The notes beneath the pieces were generated by a model. That model saw only the letters and a program-made list of their open reading frames with translations, searched no databases and was not told the DNA's origin. Made by a program: the position numbers and the translations under genes. 64,000 bases of DNA from Acidimicrobiaceae bacterium (lineage in GTDB: Bacteria; Actinomycetota; Acidimicrobiia; Acidimicrobiales; UBA8592). The stretch covers positions 79,738 through 143,737 of the forward strand of contig JAHECR010000001.1 of assembly GCA_024641655.1 (NCBI GenBank), read 5' to 3'. This document shows, piece after piece, positions 8,579 through 16,939 of this stretch; position 1 is the first letter of the stretch; each line of letters opens with the position of its first letter.

Positions 8579-9243
8579 GAATCCTCCAGGAGCACGCCGT
8601 AGGCGAGCATGCCGAACAGTGTGTAGATCACCGCGAAGACCCCGAGCATGCCAAGCCAGGCCCAGCCATCGGCGTCGACTCGGTCGAACGCATCACCGAA
8701 GGCTCGGGTAGCGCTGATCAGCACTGGCGCCAGTACCGGCAGCAACAGGATCGGCAGCAGCGTCTCCCGCACTCCCAGGCCGACGGCCAGGACCCCGTAG
8801 AGGGTACCTGCCGACGCAATGCCCGCGGTCGCGACCACTGCGGTGCACACGGTCAACAGCGGCCGATCGATCGAGCTGTCGAAGAGGATCACCACCGACA
8901 CCAGCAACAGCACCTCCAGCGCGAGGAGTTGCAGCGCAAGGGCCATAGCCTTGCCGAGGAAGATCGACGGCGGTTCGATCGAGCTGAGCAGCAGGCGGTG
9001 ATGGGCTCCGTCGGCGGTCTCGATACGGACGGCGCGCTGGATCGCGAGTAGCGCAACGAGCAGGACGGCGACCCAGAACAGCCCCGGCGCAGTGTCTCGC
9101 AGGGTCGTGGTGTCGGCATCGAGAGCGAACCCGAACAACACCAGGATCAGCAAGGTGAACGGCGCGATCTGGTTGGTGACGACGCGCGAACGCGCCTCGA
9201 TCAACAGGTCCTTGCGGGCAACCAGGAGGGCGTCACGCAGCAT
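8575..9243 (-). CDS. ccmB: Heme exporter subunit CcmB
   Basis: The 222-residue integral membrane protein begins MLRDALLVARKDLLIEARSR, a typical CcmB start, followed by about six hydrophobic segments. It is the permease partner of the CcmA ATPase; together they drive release of holo-CcmE. The chosen ATG overlaps the end of ccmA by 11 nt. Confidence 0.9.
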   Translation of the reverse strand: MLRDALLVARKDLLIEARSRVVTNQIAPFTLLILVLFGFALDADTTTLRDTAPGLFWVAVLLVALLAIQRAVRIETADGAHHRLLLSSIEPPSIFLGKAMALALQLLALEVLLLVSVVILFDSSIDRPLLTVCTAVVATAGIASAGTLYGVLAVGLGVRETLLPILLLPVLAPVLISATRAFGDAFDRVDADGWAWLGMLGVFAVIYTLFGMLAYGVLLEDS

Positions 9244-9928
9244 GGTCGTCCCCACCTCCGTGAGGCGATGGGACCGACTTGGGGGGCTCGTCGGCAACCA
9301 CCCGTCCGCCGGCGATCGTCACCAGACGGGGATCGAGGGCCCCGACCCGATCGAGCTCGTGCGATGCCAGGATCACGGTTGCGCCCGCGCTCGATGCCTG
9401 CCGTATCAGCGCGTCGACGAGGGCGCGACCGTCGCGGTCGAGCGCAGCGTGGGGTTCGTCGAGCAGCCAAAGCTCGGGGCGGCGCACCAGCAGGGTCGCC
9501 AGGGCACACCGCCGCCGCTGGCCTGCCGACAGCCGCAGAACGGGCACGTCGCGAAGGCGGCCGTCGAGGCCCAGGTGCACGAGGGCGCCCTGCACCTCTG
9601 CTGGGTCCGCCCCCACCGCTCGCGCCCAGAAGGCCACGTTCTCGGCGACGGTCAGGTCGTCGTAGAGGCCGGTGCTGTGACCAAGGAGGCCCACGTGGGC
9701 CCGGACGGCACGGTGATCACGTCTCAAGTCGTGCCCGAGCACTATGGCGTCGCCGTCTTCGATGCGCAACAACCCGGCGCAGAGCCGCAGCAACGTCGTC
9801 TTCCCGGCACCGTTGGGGCCCTGGAGCAGGACGACCTCGCCCGGGTCGACGCGCAAAGTGACCCCGGCGAGTGCCGGGAAGCGCCCGGTGAGCGCGACCA
9901 CGTCGGTGAGATGAACGGCAGGGTGCAT
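9233..9928 (-). CDS. ccmA: CcmA, ABC ATPase of the heme exporter
   Basis: This 231-residue ABC ATPase has Walker A GPNGAGKTT, the short signature LSAGQRRR, Walker B LWLLDEP and the switch His in ILASHE. It is the first gene of a nine-gene run transcribed leftward. The start MHPAVHLTDVV gives a normal family length. No Shine-Dalgarno is visible. Confidence 0.92.
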   Translation of the reverse strand: MHPAVHLTDVVALTGRFPALAGVTLRVDPGEVVLLQGPNGAGKTTLLRLCAGLLRIEDGDAIVLGHDLRRDHRAVRAHVGLLGHSTGLYDDLTVAENVAFWARAVGADPAEVQGALVHLGLDGRLRDVPVLRLSAGQRRRCALATLLVRRPELWLLDEPHAALDRDGRALVDALIRQASSAGATVILASHELDRVGALDPRLVTIAGGRVVADEPPKSVPSPHGGGDDHAA

Positions 9929-10122
9929 GAGGAGAGGGATTCCACGACGAGCACCCAAGGGTGTCTCGGCGTTGTGGGATCGAGTCGACCGGCGCACGCT
10001 GTGGCGCTGTCGCCATCGTGGCGCCCGCCGGTGTCGGCCTCGGCGAGGCTAGTGGGGTGTGGCACGTGTTGGCCATGTGGCGGCAGTCGTCGGTGCGCTC
10101 CAAACGGCGCCCGCGCCGCCGA

Positions 10123-10128
10123 TACTGT
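10123..10128 (+). promoter_or_regulatory. Leaderless -10 element TACTGT before the sortase
   Basis: TACTGT ends 7 nt before the ATG at 10136, placing transcription start at or next to the A of the start codon. Confidence 0.6.
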
Positions 10129-10135
10129 CATCGTC

Positions 10136-11323
10136 ATGCTGCTGTCGCGCATCCTCACCGCCGTCGGGCGCACGTTCATCACCATCGGGGTGTTGATGTT
10201 GCTGTTCGTGGCATACCAGCTGTGGGGCACCGGCATTCTCACCGCGCAGGCCCAATCGGGCCTGCGCAGCGACTTCCAAGAGTTGCTGTCACTGGCCCGC
10301 GAAGGCGATCTGGTGCAACAGGCCGCTCCCCTGCCCACCCCGACGCCCGCCCCCGACGTCGCCGTTCCCGCGCCGACCACGGACCCGGCGGTGGTGGCCG
10401 CCGAAGAGGCCGCCAGGCAGGCTGCAGTGGCGAAGCTCGCGGCCCTGCTGTGGCAGCCACCGGGTGAGGTGGTGGCCCGACTCCGGATTCCCGCCATCGG
10501 CGTCGATGAACAGGTGGTCGAAGGGGTGGGTACGAACGAGCTCCGCAAGGGGCCCGGGCACTACGGCTCCACTCCCCTGCCGGGCATGGCCGGCAACGCG
10601 TCGATCGCCGGGCACCGCACCACCTGGGGGGCACCCTTCAACCGCATCAACGAGCTCCGACCCGGTGACGAGATTTCCGTCGAGACCCTGCAGGGCCTCT
10701 TCACCTATCGCGTGCTCGAGCAGGACTCGGGCAACGGGTTCTTCGTCGTGCCTCCCAACCGGGTGGACGTCCTCGACCAGGACTTCGCCGAGACCCCCAA
10801 CCGACTGACGCTCACCGCGTGCCACCCCAAGTACACCGCGCGCCAACGCATCATCGTGGTGGCCGAGCTCGTCGGCGAGCCTGCCGCCTACATCGCCCGC
10901 CCCGGCGACGCGGCCAGCGGCAGCTCGGGACTCGCTTCCGAAGACGTGGGCGAGGACGACCCCTCCACCGTGGCGCCCACTGCCGGCACCGACGACGGTG
11001 CAGGCACGGTCACCCCCACGACGGTGCCCGGTGACCCGACCCCGGCCGACGAACCGACGCCGGAGCCAGCGGCGACGGTCTCCGCCGACGACCACGGCGC
11101 CGAGGTACCGGCCGAGGACTTCGGCGAAGGCCTCAATGGCGACAAGGGTGCCGTGTGGCCCACCATCGCTTGGGGGTTCGCCGCCGCAGCGATCTGGCTG
11201 GCCGCAGCATTCATCGGGCGCCGCTGGCGCAAATGGCCCGCGTATGCCATCGGGGTCGCGCCCTTCGCCCTGGTGTTGTTCATCTGCTTCGTCCACCTCG
11301 ATCGGGCCCTGCCGAGCTACTGA
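10136..11323 (+). CDS. Sortase, class E-like, with long C-terminal extension
   Basis: The 395-residue protein has an N-terminal membrane helix, a Pro/Thr/Ala-rich linker, and a sortase core (about 115-250). The catalytic His lies in IAGHRTTW, the Cys in LTLTACHPK and the Arg in TARQR. An acidic Thr/Pro-rich stretch (about 255-330) and two further membrane helices (WPTIAWGFAAAAIWLAAAF; AYAIGVAPFALVLFICFV) follow. The LTACHP context fits class E enzymes of high-GC Gram-positives, which anchor proteins bearing LAXTG-type signals. No sorted substrate is seen in the window. The ATG was chosen by the leaderless promoter. Confidence 0.85.
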   Translation: MLLSRILTAVGRTFITIGVLMLLFVAYQLWGTGILTAQAQSGLRSDFQELLSLAREGDLVQQAAPLPTPTPAPDVAVPAPTTDPAVVAAEEAARQAAVAKLAALLWQPPGEVVARLRIPAIGVDEQVVEGVGTNELRKGPGHYGSTPLPGMAGNASIAGHRTTWGAPFNRINELRPGDEISVETLQGLFTYRVLEQDSGNGFFVVPPNRVDVLDQDFAETPNRLTLTACHPKYTARQRIIVVAELVGEPAAYIARPGDAASGSSGLASEDVGEDDPSTVAPTAGTDDGAGTVTPTTVPGDPTPADEPTPEPAATVSADDHGAEVPAEDFGEGLNGDKGAVWPTIAWGFAAAAIWLAAAFIGRRWRKWPAYAIGVAPFALVLFICFVHLDRALPSY

Positions 11324-11363
11324 TCACCGCTCTCGCGACCCCGAGGCCGGGCGCGGCGGCCGG

Positions 11364-11369
11364 TAGCGT
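11364..11369 (+). promoter_or_regulatory. Leaderless -10 element TAGCGT
   Basis: TAGCGT ends 8 nt before the ATG at 11378 and favours that ATG over an in-frame TTG nine bases upstream. Confidence 0.55.
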
Positions 11370-11377
11370 TGCCTGCC

Positions 11378-11929
11378 ATGACCCGCTCGCCGGCCCTCGC
11401 CCTCGCTGCCCTGGCGCTCGCCGCCCTCGTCGGCTGCAGTACCAGTGGGTCCGAGACCGACCAGCCGGCCGCGGGCATCGTGACCCCCACGGCTGCCGCG
11501 TCCGGCGCTCCGAAGGCCACGCCGGTCCCGGAGGGCACGCCGGTCGGTGCCCTGTACACCCTGGCCACCGGTGACTGTTTCAACACGTACCAGAACTACC
11601 CCGACGCCAGCGGAGCCAGCGTCGATCTCACGACGCGGGTTCCCTGTGACCAGCCGCACGATGCCGAGGTGTTCGTCGAGTTGACCCACCCCGCTGCCGC
11701 CGGCGTCCCTTATCCCGGGCGAGGCGAACTCGCCCGCTGGGGCACGGCCGAGTGCTACGCGCGTTTCCACGATTTCGTGGGCGTCGACTACGAGCTGTCG
11801 GCGCTCGAGATCGGCGTCGTGGTCCCCGAGGAACCCAACTGGTTGGCGGGGCCGTACCGCACCGCCGAGTGCTACCTCTGGTCGCGCAGCGGCAAGCTCA
11901 CGGGTCCGATGCAGGGAAGTAACCTGTGA
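11378..11929 (+). CDS. Septum-formation-family lipoprotein
   Basis: The 183-residue protein has a lipoprotein signal (hydrophobic run ending LVGC, Cys about 20), a Thr/Ala-rich linker and a domain with paired cysteines (GDCFNTY, VPCDQPHDAEVF, AECYARF, AECYLW). The PCDQPHDAEVF pattern is characteristic of the actinobacterial septum-formation family (PF13845). It would sit on the outer face of the membrane; its biochemical role is unknown. Confidence 0.75.
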   Translation: MTRSPALALAALALAALVGCSTSGSETDQPAAGIVTPTAAASGAPKATPVPEGTPVGALYTLATGDCFNTYQNYPDASGASVDLTTRVPCDQPHDAEVFVELTHPAAAGVPYPGRGELARWGTAECYARFHDFVGVDYELSALEIGVVVPEEPNWLAGPYRTAECYLWSRSGKLTGPMQGSNL

Positions 11930-12059
11930 GAGGAGCCGGTTCGGACCCGCCCCGACATCGACCGGCTCACGCGAACCGAGGCCACGAGACGCTCCGAGAC
12001 GGGCCGGCGAATCGTCCACACTTGGGCTGCCGGCGATGCAATGAACGAAGATTGACCCC

Positions 12060-12317
12060 ATGACAGACGCCGTGATCCTCCAACGCCGGCGCGTCGCCGT
12101 GTTGGTCTCGATCGCCAAACGCATCGGCTATTCGTTGTGGGGCGTCTCGGTAGTGCTGTTCTTCGTCCTGTTCTTCACCGACTTCGACGGGCCCCTGGTC
12201 CCGGTCGTCGTCGCGACGTTGATCGCCGGGTGCGCGCTGTTGCTGCCGGCGATCGTGCTGGGCTATGCGGTTCGCGCCGCCGACCGCGAGGACCGGGAGC
12301 AGGGGCGCACGCCGTGA
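12060..12317 (+). CDS. Small two-helix membrane protein of unknown function
   Basis: The 85-residue product has a basic N-terminus, two hydrophobic helices (about 26-42 and 50-73) and a charged tail (RAADREDREQGRTP). Orthology is not recognised. It lies between a lipoprotein gene and a convergent Nudix gene. Confidence 0.6.
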   Translation: MTDAVILQRRRVAVLVSIAKRIGYSLWGVSVVLFFVLFFTDFDGPLVPVVVATLIAGCALLLPAIVLGYAVRAADREDREQGRTP

Positions 12318-12344
12318 CCACGGTGTCGTGACCGGGGGTCGGCG

Positions 12345-12851
12345 CTACGGTCGCCAACCACCGATCGGAGTGATGTCGATCGGCTCGTCGGGAAGATCGC
12401 CGGCCACGATCGGAGGCAGGAATTCGCGGAGGCGATCAGGGAGCGTCCGGACGTCGGACGCGAGCAGCTCTTCCACGGTCCACCACCTTCCGTCCTCGAA
12501 CGCCGCTGCCTCGAGTGCCTCGAGGCCCTGGGGATTCCAGGCATCGGCGCGGTCGATCCACGCGACATGGATGCGATCGAACGACTTGAAGTGGTACATG
12601 GCGAAGTCGAATTCCACGTACTGCGTCCAGATCAGCGGCCCGACCTCGACATCGGAGAAGCCACACTCCTCGTAGAGCTCACGCGCCGCAGCATGGGCGC
12701 TGCTCTCGCCGAGCTCCATGCCCCCGCCGGGGATCTCCCACCAGCTGCCCTGGAATGGACGCAGCGGGTCGCTGCCGTTCATGAGGAACACTCGACCGTC
12801 GCGTGAGACCGGCACGACACGTGCGGCTTGTCGAACGAAATCCCCGAACAT
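12345..12851 (-). CDS. Nudix hydrolase
   Basis: The 168-residue protein contains a complete Nudix box, GX5EX7REX2EEXG (GGMELGESSAHAAARELYEE, residues about 43-62). Family members cleave nucleoside diphosphates linked to another group; the substrate is not predictable here. The start at MFGDFVRQ was chosen because TACGAT lies 8 nt upstream. Confidence 0.85.
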   Translation of the reverse strand: MFGDFVRQAARVVPVSRDGRVFLMNGSDPLRPFQGSWWEIPGGGMELGESSAHAAARELYEECGFSDVEVGPLIWTQYVEFDFAMYHFKSFDRIHVAWIDRADAWNPQGLEALEAAAFEDGRWWTVEELLASDVRTLPDRLREFLPPIVAGDLPDEPIDITPIGGWRP

Positions 12852-12859
12852 GGAGGGCC

Positions 12860-12865
12860 ATCGTA
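12860..12865 (-). promoter_or_regulatory. Leaderless -10 element TACGAT (Nudix gene)
   Basis: On the minus strand TACGAT ends 8 nt before the ATG at 12851. Confidence 0.5.
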
Positions 12866-12912
12866 GAGCGCTGGACATCGTTGGGAAGACTCGACGCCGC
12901 CCGGCGACGCGC

Positions 12913-13704
12913 TCAACGTCGGCGCTGGGGAACGACAACGGGGCCACCCGGTGTCTCGATCACGGTGACGTCTGCGCCGTAGACGATGCCGAGGAGCTCC
13001 GGGCCCAGCGCCTCCGCGGGCGGACCGAGCGCCACGAGGCGCCCCCCGGCAAGCAGGGCCAACCGGTCGGCGAACTGCGCTGCCAGCGTGAGGTCGTGCA
13101 TGGTCATCACCACCGTCAGGCCGTGTTCGCGTCGAAGCCCGTCGATCAGCTCGAGCACGTCCTGCTGATGACCGAGGTCGAGCGAGGCCGTCGGCTCGTC
13201 GAGCAGCAGGATCGAGGTGTTCTGCGCCAGGGCGCGTCCGATCACGGCGCGCTGGCGTTCGCCGCCGGAGAGCGCACCCAGCGGTCGCGCCGCGAACTCG
13301 GCGAGACCCAGGCGCTCCACGACGGCCGCGGCGACCCGCTCGTCGCCGACGGTGACCGCAAGACGTCGCCCGAGGTGGGGGGTTCGCCCGAGCAGGACGT
13401 AGTCGTACACCCGCATCTGCTCCGGGAGCACCGGATTCTGAGGCACCAGCGCGATCGCGCGGGCCTGGTCACGCCGGCCCATGCCGGAGACGGCCACGCC
13501 GTCGACATCGACCGAGCCGTCGTGGGCCTGCAGCCCAGCGAGGACCCGGAGCAGGGTGGTCTTCCCCGCGCCGTTGGGTCCCGCGACGCCCAACCACTCC
13601 CCCGGCTCGACGGCCAGGGACACGGCGTCGACCACGACGCGCCCACCCAGGCGCACCGAGACAGCGTCGACCGCGATGCCTCGCGCAGCTGTCGCGGAGG
13701 TCAC
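12913..13704 (-). CDS. btuD: BtuD-type ABC ATPase of a B12 importer
   Basis: The 263-residue ATPase has Walker A GPNGAGKTT, signature LSGGERQR and Walker B ILLLDEP, and groups with the FecE/BtuD branch that powers metal-chelate and vitamin B12 uptake. A GTG at 13704 overlaps the permease stop by 4 nt and is preferred over an ATG 30 bases upstream. It is the last gene of a three-gene operon preceded by a cobalamin riboswitch, which identifies the substrate as a corrinoid. Confidence 0.85.
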   Translation of the reverse strand: MTSATAARGIAVDAVSVRLGGRVVVDAVSLAVEPGEWLGVAGPNGAGKTTLLRVLAGLQAHDGSVDVDGVAVSGMGRRDQARAIALVPQNPVLPEQMRVYDYVLLGRTPHLGRRLAVTVGDERVAAAVVERLGLAEFAARPLGALSGGERQRAVIGRALAQNTSILLLDEPTASLDLGHQQDVLELIDGLRREHGLTVVMTMHDLTLAAQFADRLALLAGGRLVALGPPAEALGPELLGIVYGADVTVIETPGGPVVVPQRRR

Positions 13705-14831
13705 GACAGCGGACCCCGGGCTCGCAGGATCCACAGGAAGAACGGCGCGCCGATGAACGCGGTGAGCACCCCGATCGGGAGCTCGGCCGGTGACGCGACC
13801 ATCCGCGCCAGCAGATCCATCGCTGCCAGGAACGCTGCCCCGAACAGCAGCGACAAACCGAGCACGGCGCGATTCGACGAGCCCACGACCGAGCGCACCG
13901 CATGGGGCACGACCAGGCCGATGAACCCGATCAGACCGCTCACCGCGACCGCGGCCGCTGCCGCGAGCGACGCCGCGATGAGCACGACCAGTCGGATGCG
14001 CTCGGGGTGCAACCCGAGGGACCGGGCCTCGTCGTCACCGACGGCCAGCACGTCGAGCATGGGCGCGAACCACAGCAACGTGACGACGGTGATCACGGCG
14101 TAGGGCGTCGCGAGGTAGACCTCGCTCCATCCGCTCGTGGTCAGGCTCCCCAGGATCCAGGAATACACCTCGCGCAACGACTGGCTCTCGCGTTGTTGCA
14201 CATAGGTCTGCAACGCCGTGAAGAAGCTCGCGACTGCGATGCCTGCGAGCAAGAGGTTTGCGGTGCCCGCCGCACGTCCTGCGGCACCGGCGAGCAGGTA
14301 CGTGCAGGCCACGGCGACGAGCGCCCCGGCGAACGCCAACATCGGGATGGCGTCGAAGACACCGACGCCATCGCCGACGCCGCTGACCAAGGCGACCGTG
14401 GCCCCGAGCCCTGCCCCCGCGGCGACGCCCAACAGATAGGGGTCGACGAGCGGGTTGCGGAAGACTCCTTGGTACGACGCTCCCGCCACCGACAGGAGAC
14501 CGCCCACGATCAGGCCCAGAACGACCCGGGGCAGTCGAATCTTCCACACGATGTTGGCGTCGAGGGTGTCGAGACCCGAATGCACCGAAACACCGGGGAC
14601 GTGGTCGAGGATCTCGAGGGCGACGCGCCCAATGGGCAACGCGACGGGACCGAACGCCATCCCGACCCCCGCCGCGAGGAGCACTGCGAGAACGCCCACT
14701 GCCACCCACCGGGGTCGCATCGCGGCGCGAGCCGGCATGTCGGAGTCGGGGGGATCGCCACAGAGGGTCCAGCGGTCGTCGACCGCGTCGGTGACCGCTC
14801 GACCGGGCACAGCGCGCGGCGTCGTGGTCAT
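13701..14831 (-). CDS. btuC: BtuC-type permease of a B12 importer
   Basis: The 376-residue FecCD-family permease has about ten membrane segments and family motifs (RLPRVVLGLIVGGLLSVAGA, then QGVFRNPLVDPYLLG). Two copies form the transmembrane channel. The ATG overlaps the stop of the substrate-binding protein as ATGA. About 60 hydrophilic N-terminal residues precede the first helix, longer than usual. Confidence 0.88.
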   Translation of the reverse strand: MTTTPRAVPGRAVTDAVDDRWTLCGDPPDSDMPARAAMRPRWVAVGVLAVLLAAGVGMAFGPVALPIGRVALEILDHVPGVSVHSGLDTLDANIVWKIRLPRVVLGLIVGGLLSVAGASYQGVFRNPLVDPYLLGVAAGAGLGATVALVSGVGDGVGVFDAIPMLAFAGALVAVACTYLLAGAAGRAAGTANLLLAGIAVASFFTALQTYVQQRESQSLREVYSWILGSLTTSGWSEVYLATPYAVITVVTLLWFAPMLDVLAVGDDEARSLGLHPERIRLVVLIAASLAAAAAVAVSGLIGFIGLVVPHAVRSVVGSSNRAVLGLSLLFGAAFLAAMDLLARMVASPAELPIGVLTAFIGAPFFLWILRARGPLS

Positions 14832-15796
14832 GATCGCTGCGACCACTCCTGGAACGCCGCGGCCACCGCTTCGATCAGGTCGCCGACGCGTGGACCCCAA
14901 CGCGAGGCCACATCGGTGTCGAGCTCGACGACGAAACCCGATCGGACAGCCGTGAGGTCGGACCAGCCGGGTCGGGCAGCAACGGTCTCTGCGCTCTCGC
15001 CGTAGAGCACGTCACCGAGGAAAATGAGATCGGGATCGGCATCGAGGATGTACTCGGCCGAGAGCTGCGGGAAGCCGCCGCCGGTGTCATCGGCGGCGTC
15101 GGAGATGTTGTCGACGCCGAAGAGCGCGTAGACCTGCCCGATGAACGTTGCCGACGTCGCACTCCAGAGGTCGTAGCTGATCTCGTGGTAGATGCTCGGC
15201 GCAGGGTCGAGTTCGGGGGTGGCGGCGACCGCGGCTCGGATCCGTTCCCGGGTCGATGCCACGAGCGCCGCCGCCTCGTCGGCGTGGCCGGTGGCGGCAC
15301 CGGTCTGTGCGATCTGCTCGTAGGCGTGTTCGAGCGACATCCCCGTGCCGTGCATGATGACCGGGATACCGAGCGCGGTGAGGCCGTCGACGACCTCGGT
15401 GGGGTCGAAACTCAAGAACACCAGGTCCGGGTCGAGCGCAGCGATGGCCTCGATGTTGGGGGTGTACGACGACAGGTCGGTCACGGGCGCCTCGGCCGGA
15501 TACGTCGACTGGCTGTCGACGGCGATCACCTGATCGCCGGCGCCGATCGCGAAGAGGATCTCCGTCGAGACCGTCGACAGCGAGACCACGCGTTCGGGCC
15601 TGGCGTCGACGGTGACCGCACCGTTGTCGGCGGCGATCTCCACGGGGAAGCTGCTCTCCGCCACCTCCATGGTCGGCTCGGGCGCCCGGGTGCTCGGTGG
15701 TGCGCCGCTCACGACCGGCGGGCTGGACTCGGAGCCGCAGCCGGCGATGGCCGCGACGAGCGCGAGGAACAGGAGCAGGCGAATCGATCGGGTCAC
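14828..15796 (-). CDS. btuF: BtuF-type corrinoid-binding lipoprotein
   Basis: The 322-residue protein has a lipoprotein signal (LVAAIAGC) and a class III periplasmic-binding fold (RPERVVSLSTVSTEILFAIG; NIEAIAALDPDLVFLS; WSDLTAVRSG). Class III binders serve siderophores, heme or B12; the upstream cobalamin riboswitch points to B12. It starts with GTG, 8 nt after a strong AAGGAGG, and that Shine-Dalgarno is the probable target of riboswitch control. Confidence 0.87.
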   Translation of the reverse strand: MTRSIRLLLFLALVAAIAGCGSESSPPVVSGAPPSTRAPEPTMEVAESSFPVEIAADNGAVTVDARPERVVSLSTVSTEILFAIGAGDQVIAVDSQSTYPAEAPVTDLSSYTPNIEAIAALDPDLVFLSFDPTEVVDGLTALGIPVIMHGTGMSLEHAYEQIAQTGAATGHADEAAALVASTRERIRAAVAATPELDPAPSIYHEISYDLWSATSATFIGQVYALFGVDNISDAADDTGGGFPQLSAEYILDADPDLIFLGDVLYGESAETVAARPGWSDLTAVRSGFVVELDTDVASRWGPRVGDLIEAVAAAFQEWSQRS

Positions 15797-15879
15797 GGGA
15801 AGTCCTCCTTCGGTCGAGGCGTTCTTCGTGCTCGTCGACCCGGAGCGCACTCCTGGTGATCGAACCCGACCTTCCTCGA

Positions 15880-16008
15880 GGTGGTTCGTTTCACTGGAAC
15901 GGTCTCGACCGGACTCGTCCTCACCGTTCGACGAGTCGACCGGGAGGCTTCACCGTTGCGGGACAGCGCCGGAATCTCACCGGACTTCGGAACCGAACCA
16001 GTGCCCGG
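15880..16008 (-). promoter_or_regulatory. Cobalamin (B12) riboswitch
   Basis: On the minus strand the leader contains CCGGTGAGATTCCGGCGCTG, then TCCCGCAACGGTGAAGC, a close match to the conserved B12-box core of cobalamin aptamers. GAGTCCGGTCGAGACCG further on resembles the second conserved arm. CACTGG at the 5' side (15998-16003) can pair with CCAGTG at the 3' side (15892-15897) to close the aptamer. The 80 nt between the aptamer and btuF hold further short hairpins (GGAG-TGCG-CTCC; GGTCGA with TCGACC) next to the AAGGAGG ribosome site, so control is probably at translation, switching uptake off when B12 is plentiful. Confidence 0.9.
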
Positions 16009-16009
16009 G

Positions 16010-16015
16010 AGTATA
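16010..16015 (-). promoter_or_regulatory. -10 element TATACT of the btu transcript
   Basis: TATACT on the minus strand ends 7 nt before the closing helix of the riboswitch, placing the RNA 5' end at about 16003. The remaining stretch up to 16156 shows no gene. Confidence 0.6.
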
Positions 16016-16156
16016 GGACCCCCTGTCGCCGCGAGGGCCGGAATCGGGCCCACCGCGCCGCGCGCAACGCCACCGTCGCGTCGTTGGGGACCGGGCCTCT
16101 AGGTACCGAGCGGTGGCGCGGGAGGCCGAAGGCCCCTCGACGAACCGCGCCGCAGA

Positions 16157-16939
16157 CTACAAGATCTGGCTGAGAAAGAGCTTCGTGCGCTCTTCACGCG
16201 GTGTCTGGAAGAAGTGCTCGGGGGTGCCCACCTCGACGATCTGACCGTCGGCCATGAACACGACCCGATCGGCGACCTCGCGTGCGAAGTTCATCTCGTG
16301 GGTGACGCAGATCATCGTCATGCCCTCTCGAGCGAGGTCCTTCATGGTGTCGAGGACCTCGTTGATCATTTCGGGGTCGAGCGCAGAGGTCGGCTCGTCG
16401 AAGAGCATCACCTTGGGGGTCATGGCCAGTGAGCGGGCGATGGCGACGCGCTGCTGCTGCCCTCCCGAGAGCTGACCCGGATACTTCTTGGCCTGCTCAG
16501 GGATGCGCACCCGCTCGAGCAATTCCATGCCGAGTGTTTCGGCTTTGGCCTTGGGCATCTTGCGGACGTTGCGCGGCGCAAGGGTGACGTTGTCGAGAAC
16601 GGTGAGGTGGGGGAACAGGTTGAACTGTTGGAACACCATCCCGGTCTCCCGGCGGATCTCTTGGATGTTGCGCACGTCGTTGGACAACTCGACGCCGTCG
16701 ACCAGGATGCGACCGGAGTCGTGCTCCTCGAGCCGATTGATGCAGCGGATCATCGTCGACTTGCCCGAGCCCGACGGGCCGATGACTACGACCACTTCCT
16801 GACGGCCCACGCGCAGGTTGACGTCGTCGAGGGCGTGGAACTCGCCGAAGTACTTGTGGACGCCGTCCATCTCGATCATGACGTCGCCGGCAATCTTCGT
16901 CGCGTCTGCGAAAACGGCCTCGTCGGTGGTCTCGCTCAT
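16157..16939 (-). CDS. aapP: AapP-type ATPase of a general amino-acid importer
   Basis: The 260-residue ATPase has Walker [10 protein letters not shown], the Q-loop in [18 protein letters not shown], signature LSGGQQQR, Walker B VMLFDEP and switch His VTHE, typical of the GlnQ/AapP polar amino-acid group. It overlaps the permease upstream by 4 nt and is last in the aapJ-Q-M-P order. Confidence 0.9.
   Translation of the reverse strand: MSETTDEAVFADATKIAGDVMIEMDGVHKYFGEFHALDDVNLRVGRQEVVVVIGPSGSGKSTMIRCINRLEEHDSGRILVDGVELSNDVRNIQEIRRETGMVFQQFNLFPHLTVLDNVTLAPRNVRKMPKAKAETLGMELLERVRIPEQAKKYPGQLSGGQQQRVAIARSLAMTPKVMLFDEPTSALDPEMINEVLDTMKDLAREGMTMICVTHEMNFAREVADRVVFMADGQIVEVGTPEHFFQTPREERTKLFLSQIL

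Noticed and set aside
15840-15880. GGTTCGATC-like stretch resembling a tRNA T-arm on the minus strand
   Set aside because: No acceptor or anticodon arms can be built around it; it lies in the btuF riboswitch expression platform.
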